From an uncultured Pseudomonas sp. (lineage in GTDB: Bacteria; Pseudomonadota; Gammaproteobacteria; Pseudomonadales; Pseudomonadaceae), in assembly GCA_943912755.1 (NCBI GenBank), contig CALTWF010000005.1:1-64000 (forward strand): a stretch of 64,000 nt of DNA, in the 5' to 3' direction. Below, one piece after another: positions 26,519 through 34,961 of the stretch. Each line of letters starts with the position of its first letter. Positions within the stretch are counted from its first letter, which is position 1. The notes under the pieces were generated by a model. It worked only from the letters and a program-made list of their open reading frames with translations. It did not search any database and was not told the origin of the DNA. The position numbers and the translations under genes are program-made.

Positions 26519-27829
26519 TTGAACCAGAACTGGCACGGCACCCTGATTCGCCACATGCTGCTGCTGATCACCGCCTGCCTGCTGGTGGGCCTGATCAGCG
26601 GTTACTACGGCTGGGCCCTGGCCCTCGGTCTGGCGGTTTACCTGGGCTGGACCCTCAAGCAGATGCTGCGCCTGCACCACTGGCTGCAGGCGCACAAACC
26701 CGACGAACCCCCACCGGATGGCTACGGCCTCTGGGGCGAAGTGTTCGACAGCATCTATCACCTGCAACGCCGCGACCAGCGCGTGCGCGGGCGCCTGCAA
26801 GCGGTGATCGACCGCGTCCAGGAGTCCACCGCCGCCTTGAAGGACGCGGTGATCATGCTCGACAGCGAAGGCAACCTGGAGTGGTGGAACCGCGCCGCCG
26901 AAACCCTGCTGGGCCTGAAGACCCCGCAGGACAGCGGCCAGCCGGTGACCAACCTGGTACGCCATCCGCGCTTCAAGGAATACTTCGAGCAGGAAAACTA
27001 CCTGGAACCGCTGGAAATCCCCTCCCCGACCAGCGACCGCGTGCGCATCCAGTTCCATATCACCCGCTACGGCAACAACGAGCACCTGATGCTGGTGCGC
27101 GACGTGACCCGCATCCACCAGCTGGAGCAGATGCGCAAGGACTTCGTCGCCAACGTCTCCCACGAGCTGCGCACCCCGCTGACGGTGATCGCCGGCTACC
27201 TGGAGACCCTGCTGGACAACGTCGAGGAGGTGAACCCGCGCTGGGTCCGGGCGCTGCAGCAGATGCACCAGCAGGGCGGGCGCATGCAGACCCTGCTCAA
27301 CGACCTGCTGTTGCTGGCCAAGCTGGAGGCCACCGATTACCCGTCGGACAACCACCCGGTAGCCATGGACAGCCTGCTGGCCTCGATCAAGGGCGACGCC
27401 CAGGCCCTCTCCGGCCAGCGCAACCAGCGCATCACCCTGGAAGCCGAGCCCGGCCTGCGCCTGAAAGGCAGCGAGGCGGAACTGCGCAGCGCGTTCTCCA
27501 ACCTGGTGTTCAACGCGGTGAAGTACACCCAGGACGAAGGCAATATCCGCATCCGCTGGTGGGCCGACGAACAAGGCGCACACCTCAGCGTGCAGGATTC
27601 CGGCATCGGTATCGACGCCAAGCACTTGCCGCGGCTGACCGAGCGCTTCTACCGGGTCGACTCCAGCCGCGCCTCCAACACCGGCGGTACCGGCCTTGGC
27701 CTGGCCATCGTCAAGCACGTGCTGTTGCGCCACCGCGGCCGCCTGGAGATCAGCAGCGTGCCCGGCCATGGCAGCACCTTCACCTGCCACTTCGCCGCCG
27801 CCCAGCTCACTACCGCAAAGGCTTACTGA
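26519..27829 (+). CDS. phoR: Phosphate regulon sensor histidine kinase PhoR
   Basis: A 436-residue membrane kinase with two adjacent N-terminal transmembrane segments (DUF3329-type) and no large periplasmic loop. A PAS domain (about residues 100-200) precedes the phosphoacceptor His in FVANVSHELRTPLTVIAGY and a HATPase domain with NLVFNAVKYT, DSGIGID and TGGTGLGLAIVK. Translation appears to start at TTG 26519, preceded by AAGGA. It works with PhoB and, through PhoU and Pst, senses external phosphate. Confidence 0.95.
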   Translation: MNQNWHGTLIRHMLLLITACLLVGLISGYYGWALALGLAVYLGWTLKQMLRLHHWLQAHKPDEPPPDGYGLWGEVFDSIYHLQRRDQRVRGRLQAVIDRVQESTAALKDAVIMLDSEGNLEWWNRAAETLLGLKTPQDSGQPVTNLVRHPRFKEYFEQENYLEPLEIPSPTSDRVRIQFHITRYGNNEHLMLVRDVTRIHQLEQMRKDFVANVSHELRTPLTVIAGYLETLLDNVEEVNPRWVRALQQMHQQGGRMQTLLNDLLLLAKLEATDYPSDNHPVAMDSLLASIKGDAQALSGQRNQRITLEAEPGLRLKGSEAELRSAFSNLVFNAVKYTQDEGNIRIRWWADEQGAHLSVQDSGIGIDAKHLPRLTERFYRVDSSRASNTGGTGLGLAIVKHVLLRHRGRLEISSVPGHGSTFTCHFAAAQLTTAKAY

Positions 27830-27876
27830 TCCAGCGGACTTTGCATTTGCGCCACCAGCCGCTACATTGGCGGACC

Positions 27877-27907
27877 GTGCCAGCACAAGCTGGCACCTAT
27901 TTCTTTC
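27877..27907 (+). terminator. Probable terminator of phoB-phoR
   Basis: Eight-base stem GTGCCAGC / GCTGGCAC with ACAA loop, followed by CTATTTCTTTC. The T-tract is interrupted, so it may be a weak terminator. Confidence 0.45.
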
Positions 27908-27942
27908 TATTTCAAAAAGACGGAACCCCGTAAAACCCCATC

Positions 27943-29283
27943 ATGGACCCTTCCTCTAGTATTTCCCTCGCTTCGCTTTTCGCCGATTTCGGCATGATTC
28001 TTTTCGCTCTGCTGCTGGTTTTGCTCAACGGCTTCTTCGTTGCCGCCGAGTTCGCCATGGTCAAGCTGCGCTCGACCCGGGTCGAGGCCATCGCCGAGCA
28101 GCACGGCTGGCGCGGCAGCATCCTGCGCACCGTGCACAACCAGCTCGACGCCTACCTGTCCGCCTGCCAGCTGGGTATCACCCTGGCCTCGCTGGGCCTG
28201 GGCTGGGTCGGTGAGCCGGCCTTCGCCCACCTGCTCGAACCGCTGCTGGCCGCCATCGGCGTGCAATCGCCGGAAATCATCAAGGCGGTGTCGTTCTTCA
28301 GCGCCTTCTTCGTGATTTCCTACCTGCATATCGTGGTCGGCGAACTGGCGCCGAAATCCTGGGCGATCCGCAAGCCGGAACTGCTGTCGCTGTGGACCGC
28401 CGTACCGCTGTACCTGTTCTATTGGCTGATGTACCCGGCCATCTACCTGCTCAACGCCAGCGCCAATGCCATCCTGCGCATCGCCGGCCAGGGCGAGCCG
28501 GGCCCGCATCACGAGCACCATTACAGCCGCGAAGAACTGAAACTGATCCTCCACTCCAGCCGCGGCCAGGACCCCAGCGACCAGGGCATGCGCGTGCTGG
28601 CTTCGGCGGTGGAAATGGGCGAGCTGGAGGTGGTCGACTGGGCCAACTCCCGCGAAGACATGATCAGCCTCGACGTCAATGCGCCGCTGAAAGAGATCCT
28701 GGCGATGTTCCGCCGCCACAAGTTCAGCCGCTACCCGGTGTACGACGCCGAGCGCGGCGAGTTCGTCGGCCTGCTGCACATCAAGGACCTGCTGCTGGAG
28801 CTGGCCGCCCTCGACCATGTTCCCGAGTCGTTCAACCTGGTGGAGCTGACCCGGCCGCTGGAGCGCGTGTCGCGGCATATGCCGCTGTCGCAGTTGCTGG
28901 AGCAGTTCCGCAAGGGCGGCGCGCACTTTGCCCTGGTCGAGGAAGCCGACGGCAAGGTGATTGGCTACCTGACCATGGAAGACGTGCTGGAAGTGCTGGT
29001 CGGCGATATCCAGGACGAACACCGCAAGACCGAGCGCGGCATCCTCGCCTACCAGCCCGGCAAGCTGCTGGTGCGCGGTGACACGCCGCTGTTCAAGGTC
29101 GAGCGCCTGCTCGGCATCGACCTCGACCATATCGAGGCGGAAACCCTCGCCGGCCTGGTCTACGAGACCCTCAAGCGGGTGCCGGAAGAGGAAGAGGTAC
29201 TGGAGGTCGAAGGCCTGCGCATCATCATCAAGAAGATGAAGGGGCCGAAGATCGTCCTGGCCAAGGTGCTCAAGCTCGACTGA
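27943..29283 (+). CDS. CNNM/HlyC-CorC family membrane transporter with CBS pair
   Basis: A 446-residue protein. It has an N-terminal DUF21 (CNNM) domain with four hydrophobic segments (about residues 10-200), then two CBS domains in the middle (RREDMISLDVNA-like start, FSRYPVYDAERGEFVGLLHIKDLL) and a C-terminal CorC/HlyC transporter-associated domain ending in a charged tail. The family is linked to Mg/Co efflux or Na-coupled Mg transport. It is often annotated as hemolysin, which is probably misleading. It lies between phoR and a convergent M23 peptidase. Confidence 0.88.
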   Translation: MDPSSSISLASLFADFGMILFALLLVLLNGFFVAAEFAMVKLRSTRVEAIAEQHGWRGSILRTVHNQLDAYLSACQLGITLASLGLGWVGEPAFAHLLEPLLAAIGVQSPEIIKAVSFFSAFFVISYLHIVVGELAPKSWAIRKPELLSLWTAVPLYLFYWLMYPAIYLLNASANAILRIAGQGEPGPHHEHHYSREELKLILHSSRGQDPSDQGMRVLASAVEMGELEVVDWANSREDMISLDVNAPLKEILAMFRRHKFSRYPVYDAERGEFVGLLHIKDLLLELAALDHVPESFNLVELTRPLERVSRHMPLSQLLEQFRKGGAHFALVEEADGKVIGYLTMEDVLEVLVGDIQDEHRKTERGILAYQPGKLLVRGDTPLFKVERLLGIDLDHIEAETLAGLVYETLKRVPEEEEVLEVEGLRIIIKKMKGPKIVLAKVLKLD

Positions 29284-29292
29284 ACGTGATCG

Positions 29293-29335
29293 TCGGGACC
29301 GCTACGCGGTCCTTCGCAGGCAGGCCAGCGCCTAC
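29293..29335. repeat. Single REP copy with GGACCGC palindrome
   Basis: GGGACCGCTACGCGGTCCTT followed by CGCAGGCAGGCCAGCGCCTACC. It is the same REP type as the 5188-5365 pair, somewhat degenerate, placed in the 57-base gap between convergent stop codons. Confidence 0.65.
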
Positions 29336-29340
29336 CGGAT

Positions 29341-30237
29341 TCACGGGTTGCCGGCGGTGAAGTTCGGCAACCCGCCGACGGGCTGGTTGAACTGGTAGGG
29401 GATCGACTCCACCGCCAGCCCGACATTGCGCTGCACCACGAAATGCAGGTGCGGCGCGGTGCTCCTGCCGGTATTGCCGGAACGCGCCAGCGGCGTGCCA
29501 TACGCCACCTGCTGGCCCTCGCGGACCACCACCGAACCACGCATCAGGTGCAGATACACGCCCATGGTGCCGTCGTTGTGCAGGACCCTCACGAAGTTGC
29601 CCGACGGTTGGGTACCCCGCCCGCTCTGCTGGTTCTCCACCTTGACCACCACCCCGGCCCGCGCGGCGATGATCGGCGTGCCCTCGGGCATGGCGATATC
29701 CATGGCATAGCGGCCTTTCGGGCCGAAATGGCTGAAGCGGCCGTTGGGGCCCTGGGTCAGGCGGAAGGGCCCGCCGCGCCAGGGCAGCGGGTAGCGATAG
29801 GCCTGGGGGCGCAGTGACGGGTCGCCGAGGGCGGTGCGGAACGTTTCCTTGTAGCTGACCTTCCGTCCCGCCTGAATCGCCGTGAGTCCGGCCAGGGCCA
29901 CCGTGGCGCGGGGCGCGATCACCCGCCTTACCACACGCGGCCCGGCCTCGCGGGCATTGCCCAGGCGCTCCAGGCGCAGCTCGACTTCCACCGGAGCATA
30001 CAGCTCGTTGTACACGGAGAAATGCACCCCGCCGGGATGGGCTGTGGCTTGCAGGTGAACCTGGCTATCGAGCTTTTCGTCCATCCGGTCGCGGAAGATG
30101 AAGGGCCGCGCCCCGGCCATCGGCCGATCGGAGTAGGTGACCACACCATAGGCGTCCTTGCTCTGGTAGATGGTCATGGCCAGCGCCGGTCCGGCGGATA
30201 GCAGCAGTGCGCAGAACAGCAGCAGGCGAGCGGGCAT
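29341..30237 (-). CDS. Periplasmic M23-family peptidoglycan endopeptidase-like protein
   Basis: A 298-residue exported protein. A signal peptide (LLLFCALLLSAGPALA) is followed by a DUF4124-like segment (YQSKDAYGVVTYSDRP) and a C-terminal lysostaphin-type domain from about residue 165. Conserved pieces are YAMDIAMPEGTPIIAARAGV, MGVYLHL and the metal-ligand motif HLHFVVQ. The usual first zinc ligand (His four residues before the Asp of the first motif) is an Arg here. It may therefore use a different His (SHFGPKGRYAMD) or be a regulator rather than an active enzyme. Confidence 0.82.
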   Translation of the reverse strand: MPARLLLFCALLLSAGPALAMTIYQSKDAYGVVTYSDRPMAGARPFIFRDRMDEKLDSQVHLQATAHPGGVHFSVYNELYAPVEVELRLERLGNAREAGPRVVRRVIAPRATVALAGLTAIQAGRKVSYKETFRTALGDPSLRPQAYRYPLPWRGGPFRLTQGPNGRFSHFGPKGRYAMDIAMPEGTPIIAARAGVVVKVENQQSGRGTQPSGNFVRVLHNDGTMGVYLHLMRGSVVVREGQQVAYGTPLARSGNTGRSTAPHLHFVVQRNVGLAVESIPYQFNQPVGGLPNFTAGNP

Positions 30238-30390
30238 GACGGGAGGCCTTCCGACGACGGGTTGCTTTAGGTATGTCGTCGAAGACTAGCAGCGCACTGT
30301 TACGGTGGAAGGCCCGGAAACGGCTGGAGGGGGTTGCAGGCGATCAATGGTGTCAATTTGCCGCTAAACGGCCATCAACACCACCAAGAC

Positions 30391-30420
30391 ATGTGGGAGC
30401 CGGCTTGCCGGCGATGGGGC
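30391..30420. repeat. Single REP copy
   Basis: ATGTGGGAGCCGGCTTGCCG followed by GCGATGGGGC, the GCCGGCTTGCCGGC form of the Pseudomonas REP. It lies between the M23 gene start and the response-regulator stop. Nothing else is evident in the 217-base gap. Confidence 0.65.
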
Positions 30421-30454
30421 CATCAGCAACGGCAAGCCAGGTCCGGACAAGCGA

Positions 30455-31345
30455 TCACGCGCCAGGAATGTACTGCTTCTGCGCCGTCCCGCGGGCGATC
30501 AGGCGCGACAGGTAGTCGAGCTTCTGCGCATCCTGGTCGACGAAGCGGAAGACCAGTTGCAGCCAGTCGCTGTCCGGCTTCTGCTCCATGGCCGCGACCG
30601 AGTGCAGGTAGCCGTTGAGACGGGCGACTTCCGAGTTCTCGCCCTGCTCCAGGTCGAGTACGGCGCCTTCCAGTACTTGCGGCAGGGCATCGCTGCGGCG
30701 CACCACCAGCGAGGCCTCCTTGAGGGTCAGGGCCTTGATGATGCACGGCTGGTTGCCGCTGGACAGGCGCAGTTGACCCTGGCCACGGCCAGTCGGCGTG
30801 GCAGGGGCCGCAGGAGCCGGGGTCGGGGCGTTGATCAGCGGCTTGGCGGCCGGCGCCGGCGCAGCGGCAGGCTTGGCGGCATTGCCGGTCAGTGCCGACA
30901 GCGAGTCATTGGCGAAGCCGGTGGAGGAGCGCGCCGGGCCACCCGCCATGGCGGCGTCGAGCTTGCCGACCTTGGCCAGGGCTTTCTTCACCTTGGTCAG
31001 CAGTTGTTCGTTGGTAAACGGCTTGCCGACATAGTCCGAAACACCGGCACGGATCGCCTCGACCACGTTTTCCTTGTCGCCACGGCTGGTCACCATGATG
31101 AACGGCAGGGCCTTGAGCGAATCCTGCTGGCGGCACCAGGTGAGCAATTCGAGGCCGGACATCTCCGGCATCTCCCAATCGCACAGGACCATGTCGAAGA
31201 TTTCCTTGGTCATCAGGGTCTGGGCCTTGCGCCCGTTGACCGCATCTTCGATGACCATGCCGGGGAAATAGTTACGCAGGCATTTCTTTACCAGGTCACG
31301 GATGAACGGCGCGTCATCCACAACAAGCACACTGACTTTACTCAT
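30455..31345 (-). CDS. CheY-type response regulator with PilZ-like C-terminus
   Basis: A 296-residue protein. The receiver domain (about residues 1-125) contains VVDDAPFIRDLVKK, the phosphoacceptor Asp in MVLCDWEMPEMSG and Lys in YVGKPFTN. An Ala/Pro-rich linker (about 150-190) leads to a C-terminal domain resembling PilZ, but without a clear RxxxR/DxSxxG pair, so c-di-GMP binding is uncertain. The upstream reading frame is open to 31393, but MSKVSVLVVDD at 31345 is the natural start. No partner kinase is nearby. A terminator isolates it from phoU. Confidence 0.82.
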   Translation of the reverse strand: MSKVSVLVVDDAPFIRDLVKKCLRNYFPGMVIEDAVNGRKAQTLMTKEIFDMVLCDWEMPEMSGLELLTWCRQQDSLKALPFIMVTSRGDKENVVEAIRAGVSDYVGKPFTNEQLLTKVKKALAKVGKLDAAMAGGPARSSTGFANDSLSALTGNAAKPAAAPAPAAKPLINAPTPAPAAPATPTGRGQGQLRLSSGNQPCIIKALTLKEASLVVRRSDALPQVLEGAVLDLEQGENSEVARLNGYLHSVAAMEQKPDSDWLQLVFRFVDQDAQKLDYLSRLIARGTAQKQYIPGA

Positions 31346-31464
31346 CGCCACTCCTTCCTGATCCCGACTAGCATAACGTTGACTGATGGCCATATGCCAA
31401 AACTTCGGTCACGCCGGGACAACAACACATTCGTTCGCGGGTGCCTTCTACTGCGCTGCCGCAA

Positions 31465-31492
31465 ACGAAAACGCCCGGCCAAGGCCGGGCGT
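31465..31492 (-). terminator. Intrinsic terminator of the pst-phoU operon
   Basis: Ten-base stem ACGCCCGGCC / GGCCGGGCGT with a two-base loop. On the minus strand it is followed by TTTTCGTTT. It sits 18 bases after the phoU stop codon. Confidence 0.88.
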
Positions 31493-31509
31493 CAGTTCTC
31501 GGGGCAGTC

Positions 31510-32265
31510 TTATTTATCGTCAGATCCGTCCGGAACATTAGCTATTTCGACGCCTTGCACTTCTTCTTTCATGCGTTTGAGGCCCATGTGCCGTACGTCG
31601 GTGCCGCGCACCAGGTAGATCACCAGTTCGGAGATATTGCGCGCGTGGTCGCCGATGCGCTCCAGCGAGCGCAAGGCCCAGATGACGCTGAGCACGCGGG
31701 AGATCGAGCGCGGATCTTCCATCATGTAGGTCACCAGCTCGCGCAGCGCCGTCTTGTACTCGCGGTCGATGGTCTTGTCGTACTGCGCCACGGACAGCGC
31801 CAGCTCGGCGTCGAAGCGGGCGAAGGCGTCCAGAGCATCGCGCACCATGTTGCGCACCTGGTCGCCGATATGACGGACCTCCACATAACCCCGCGGCGAC
31901 TCGCCTTCCTCGCACAGCTGGATGGCGCGGCGGGCGATCTTGGTCGACTCGTCGCCAATGCGCTCCAGGTCGATCACCGACTTGGAAATGCTGATGATCA
32001 GGCGCAGGTCGGAAGCAGCCGGCTGGCGACGGGCGAGGATGCGCACGCACTCCTCGTCGATGTTGCGCTCCATCTGGTTGATCTGCTCGTCGACCTCACG
32101 CACCTGCTGGGCCAGGCCGGAGTCGGCCTCGATCAGCGCGGTGACGGCGTCGTTGACCTGCTTCTCGACCAGGCCGCCCATGGCCAGGAGATGGCTGCGC
32201 ACCTCTTCGAGCTCGGCGTTGAACTGCTGGGAGATGTGATGGGTGAGGCTGTCTTTATCGATCAT
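31510..32265 (-). CDS. phoU: Phosphate signalling and homeostasis protein PhoU
   Basis: A 251-residue all-helical protein with the two PhoU repeats. The metal-binding acidic motifs are visible as DLERIGDESTKIARR and SLERIGDHARNISEL. It keeps PhoR in its inhibitory state through the PstSCAB transporter when phosphate is sufficient. Last gene of pstS-pstC-pstA-pstB-phoU, 89 bases after pstB. Confidence 0.95.
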   Translation of the reverse strand: MIDKDSLTHHISQQFNAELEEVRSHLLAMGGLVEKQVNDAVTALIEADSGLAQQVREVDEQINQMERNIDEECVRILARRQPAASDLRLIISISKSVIDLERIGDESTKIARRAIQLCEEGESPRGYVEVRHIGDQVRNMVRDALDAFARFDAELALSVAQYDKTIDREYKTALRELVTYMMEDPRSISRVLSVIWALRSLERIGDHARNISELVIYLVRGTDVRHMGLKRMKEEVQGVEIANVPDGSDDK

Positions 32266-32354
32266 GCTTTCGCTCCGCGAAGCTGCCGGCTCCGAGCCGC
32301 TGGCTTCAAGTCATTCGTGTCTGTCCCGGGCACCGCCTGCGCTTGCGCCTGTTC

Positions 32355-33188
32355 CTAGCCGTAGCGACCGGTGATGTAGTCCTCGGTCTGCTTCTTGGCC
32401 GGGTTGGTGAACAGGGTATCGGTGTCGCCGAATTCGACCAGTTTGCCCATGTACATGAATGCGGTGTAGTCGGAGACGCGCGCCGCCTGCTGCATGTTGT
32501 GGGTGACGATGACGATGGTGTACTTGGACTTCAGCTCGTAGATCAGCTCCTCGACCTTCAGGGTCGAGATCGGGTCGAGTGCCGAGCAGGGTTCGTCGAG
32601 GAGCAGGACTTCCGGCTCGACGGCGATGGTCCGGGCGATCACCAGACGCTGCTGCTGGCCACCGGACAGGCCCAGTGCCGAGTCGTGCAGGCGGTCTTTC
32701 ACTTCGTCCCACAGGGCCGCGCCCTTGAGGGCCCACTCGACCGCTTCGTCGAGCACGCGCTTCTTGTTGATGCCCTGGATGCGCAGGCCATAGACCACGT
32801 TTTCATAGATGGTCTTGGGGAACGGGTTGGGCTTCTGGAACACCATGCCGACCCGGCGACGCAGCTCGGCGACGTCTTCGCCCTTGCGGTAGATGTTGTT
32901 GCCATACAGGTTGATGGCGCCCTCGACGCGGCAGCCGTCGACCAGGTCGTTCATGCGGTTGAAGGTGCGCAGCAGGGTCGACTTGCCGCAGCCGGACGGG
33001 CCGATGAAGGCGGTCACGCGCTGCTTGGGGATGTTCATGCTGACATCGAACAGGGCCTGCTTGTCGCCGTAGTACAGGCTCAGGCCCGGCACTTCGATGG
33101 CCACGGTTTCTTCGGCCAGGCGCAGGCTCTGCTTGTCGCGACCCAGGGCCGACATGTCGATGCCGTGGGAGTGGGATTCATGCTGCAT
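32355..33188 (-). CDS. pstB: Phosphate ABC transporter ATP-binding protein PstB
   Basis: A 277-residue ABC ATPase. Walker A is GPSGCGKST, the signature is LGLSGGQQQRL, Walker B is EVLLLDEPCSALDP, and the switch His lies in VIVTHNMQQA. The N-terminal 30 residues form the His-rich extension seen in Pseudomonas PstB. It powers high-affinity phosphate import. Confidence 0.96.
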   Translation of the reverse strand: MQHESHSHGIDMSALGRDKQSLRLAEETVAIEVPGLSLYYGDKQALFDVSMNIPKQRVTAFIGPSGCGKSTLLRTFNRMNDLVDGCRVEGAINLYGNNIYRKGEDVAELRRRVGMVFQKPNPFPKTIYENVVYGLRIQGINKKRVLDEAVEWALKGAALWDEVKDRLHDSALGLSGGQQQRLVIARTIAVEPEVLLLDEPCSALDPISTLKVEELIYELKSKYTIVIVTHNMQQAARVSDYTAFMYMGKLVEFGDTDTLFTNPAKKQTEDYITGRYG

Positions 33189-33272
33189 GGTCAGACTCCA
33201 TACGCTATCAATTTCGTTTCATCGAGCCGCCCAGCACTCGGCGCGGGCGGCACTTGCAAATCAGGGGACGGA

Positions 33273-34943
33273 TCAGCTGTCCAGCGCCTTGTACTTCTCG
33301 CGCAGGTGGTTGCGGATCCACACGGCCGAGAGGTTCAGGGTGGCGATCACCAGTACCAGCAACAACGCGGTGGCATACACCAGCGGACGGGCCGCCTCGA
33401 CGTTCGGGCTCTGGAAGCCCACGTCATAGATATGGAAGCCCAGGTGCATGATCTTCTGGTCCAGGTGCAGGTACGGGTAGTTGCCGTCCACCGGCAGCGA
33501 AGGCGCCAGTTTCACCACGCCCACCAGCATCAGCGGCGCCACTTCGCCGGCGGCGCGGGCCACGGCGAGGATCATGCCGGTCATCATCGCCGGGCTGGCC
33601 ATCGGCAGGACGATCTTCCACAGGGTCTCGGCCTTCGTCGCGCCGAGGGCCAGGGAGCCTTCGCGCACGGTCCGCGGGATCCGCGCCAGGCCTTCCTCGG
33701 TAGCTACGATCACCACCGGCACCGCCAGCAGCGCCAGGGTCAGCGAGGCCCAGAGCAGGCCCGGGGTACCCAGGGTCGGCGCCGGCAGCGCTTCGGGGAA
33801 GAACAGGCGATCGAGCGAACCGCCCAGCACGTAGACGAAGAAGCCCAGGCCGAACACGCCGTAGACGATCGCCGGAACGCCGGCCAGGTTGTTCACCGCG
33901 ATGCGGATCAGCCGGGTCACCGGCCCCTGGCGCGCATATTCACGCAGGTAGACCGCTGCCAGCACACCGAACGGGGTGACGATCACGGCCATGATCAGGG
34001 TCATCATCACGGTGCCGAAGATGGCCGGGAAGATACCGCCCTCGGTGTTGGCCTCACGCGGGTCGTCGCTGAGGAATTCCCAGACCTTGGCGAAGTACAC
34101 GCCGAGCTTGGTGAACAGGCCCATGCCGTTGGGCTGGTAGGCATGGACGATCTTGCTCAGGTTGATCTCGACTTCGCGGCCGTTGCCGTCGCGGGCAACC
34201 ATGGCATCGCGGGCGAAGTCCTGGTGGAGGCTGCCCAGGCGCTCCTCGATGGCCTTGTAGCGGTTGTTCAGCTCGGCCCGCTCGGACTCGATATCGGCCT
34301 GGGCGGCGGCGTCCAGCTTGCCCTCCAGCTCCAGCTTGCGGCTGTGCAGGCGCAGGCGTTCGAGGCCATGGTTGATGGCACCGATGTCTTTCTTTTCCAG
34401 GGTTTGCAGGTCGCTGGCCAGCTTGTCGGCGCGGGCCAGGCGGCTTTGCAGTTCGTTCCAGGCCGCCGGGCCTTCGGCGACCACCTTGCCGTTTTCCTTG
34501 ACGCTGACCAGGTAGCCGTAGAAGTTGCCCCACTCGCGGCGCTCCAGGGCAATCAGCTCGGCTGGACGCTGTTCGTCCACCAGCCACTCGCCGACCACCC
34601 AGGTGAAGTCGCTGCCGTTGAGGTCGCGGTTGCCGACCTTGATCAGCTCGCGGGTCATGAACTCCGGGCCGTCATCCGGCACCGGCAGACCCGCGCCTTT
34701 CAGGCGTGCGCGGGGTACTTCTTCCTTCTGCACCACCTCGCCGACCACTACGTGGGCAGGCTGGCCCGGCACGTTGTAGCTGGCCTGGATCAGGTCAGCG
34801 GGCCAGAAGTGACCCAGGCCGCGCACGGCGATGACGGCGAGCAGGCCGATGGTCATGATGACCGCGATGGCTACCGAGCCGCCGCTGATCCACACACCCG
34901 GGGCGCCGCTCTTGAACCAGCTTTTAAGGGAATCCTTTTTCAC
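33273..34943 (-). CDS. pstA: Phosphate ABC transporter permease PstA
   Basis: A 556-residue permease, much longer than E. coli PstA because of a large hydrophilic insertion (about residues 70-300) after the first membrane helix. The C-terminal BPD_transp_1 region carries the EAA-type loop (REGSLALGATKAETLWKIVL). Translation begins at GTG 34943, preceded by AGAAGG. It pairs with PstC in the inner membrane. Confidence 0.93.
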   Translation of the reverse strand: MKKDSLKSWFKSGAPGVWISGGSVAIAVIMTIGLLAVIAVRGLGHFWPADLIQASYNVPGQPAHVVVGEVVQKEEVPRARLKGAGLPVPDDGPEFMTRELIKVGNRDLNGSDFTWVVGEWLVDEQRPAELIALERREWGNFYGYLVSVKENGKVVAEGPAAWNELQSRLARADKLASDLQTLEKKDIGAINHGLERLRLHSRKLELEGKLDAAAQADIESERAELNNRYKAIEERLGSLHQDFARDAMVARDGNGREVEINLSKIVHAYQPNGMGLFTKLGVYFAKVWEFLSDDPREANTEGGIFPAIFGTVMMTLIMAVIVTPFGVLAAVYLREYARQGPVTRLIRIAVNNLAGVPAIVYGVFGLGFFVYVLGGSLDRLFFPEALPAPTLGTPGLLWASLTLALLAVPVVIVATEEGLARIPRTVREGSLALGATKAETLWKIVLPMASPAMMTGMILAVARAAGEVAPLMLVGVVKLAPSLPVDGNYPYLHLDQKIMHLGFHIYDVGFQSPNVEAARPLVYATALLLVLVIATLNLSAVWIRNHLREKYKALDS

Positions 34944-34961
34944 GGATCGCTACCTTCTCTA

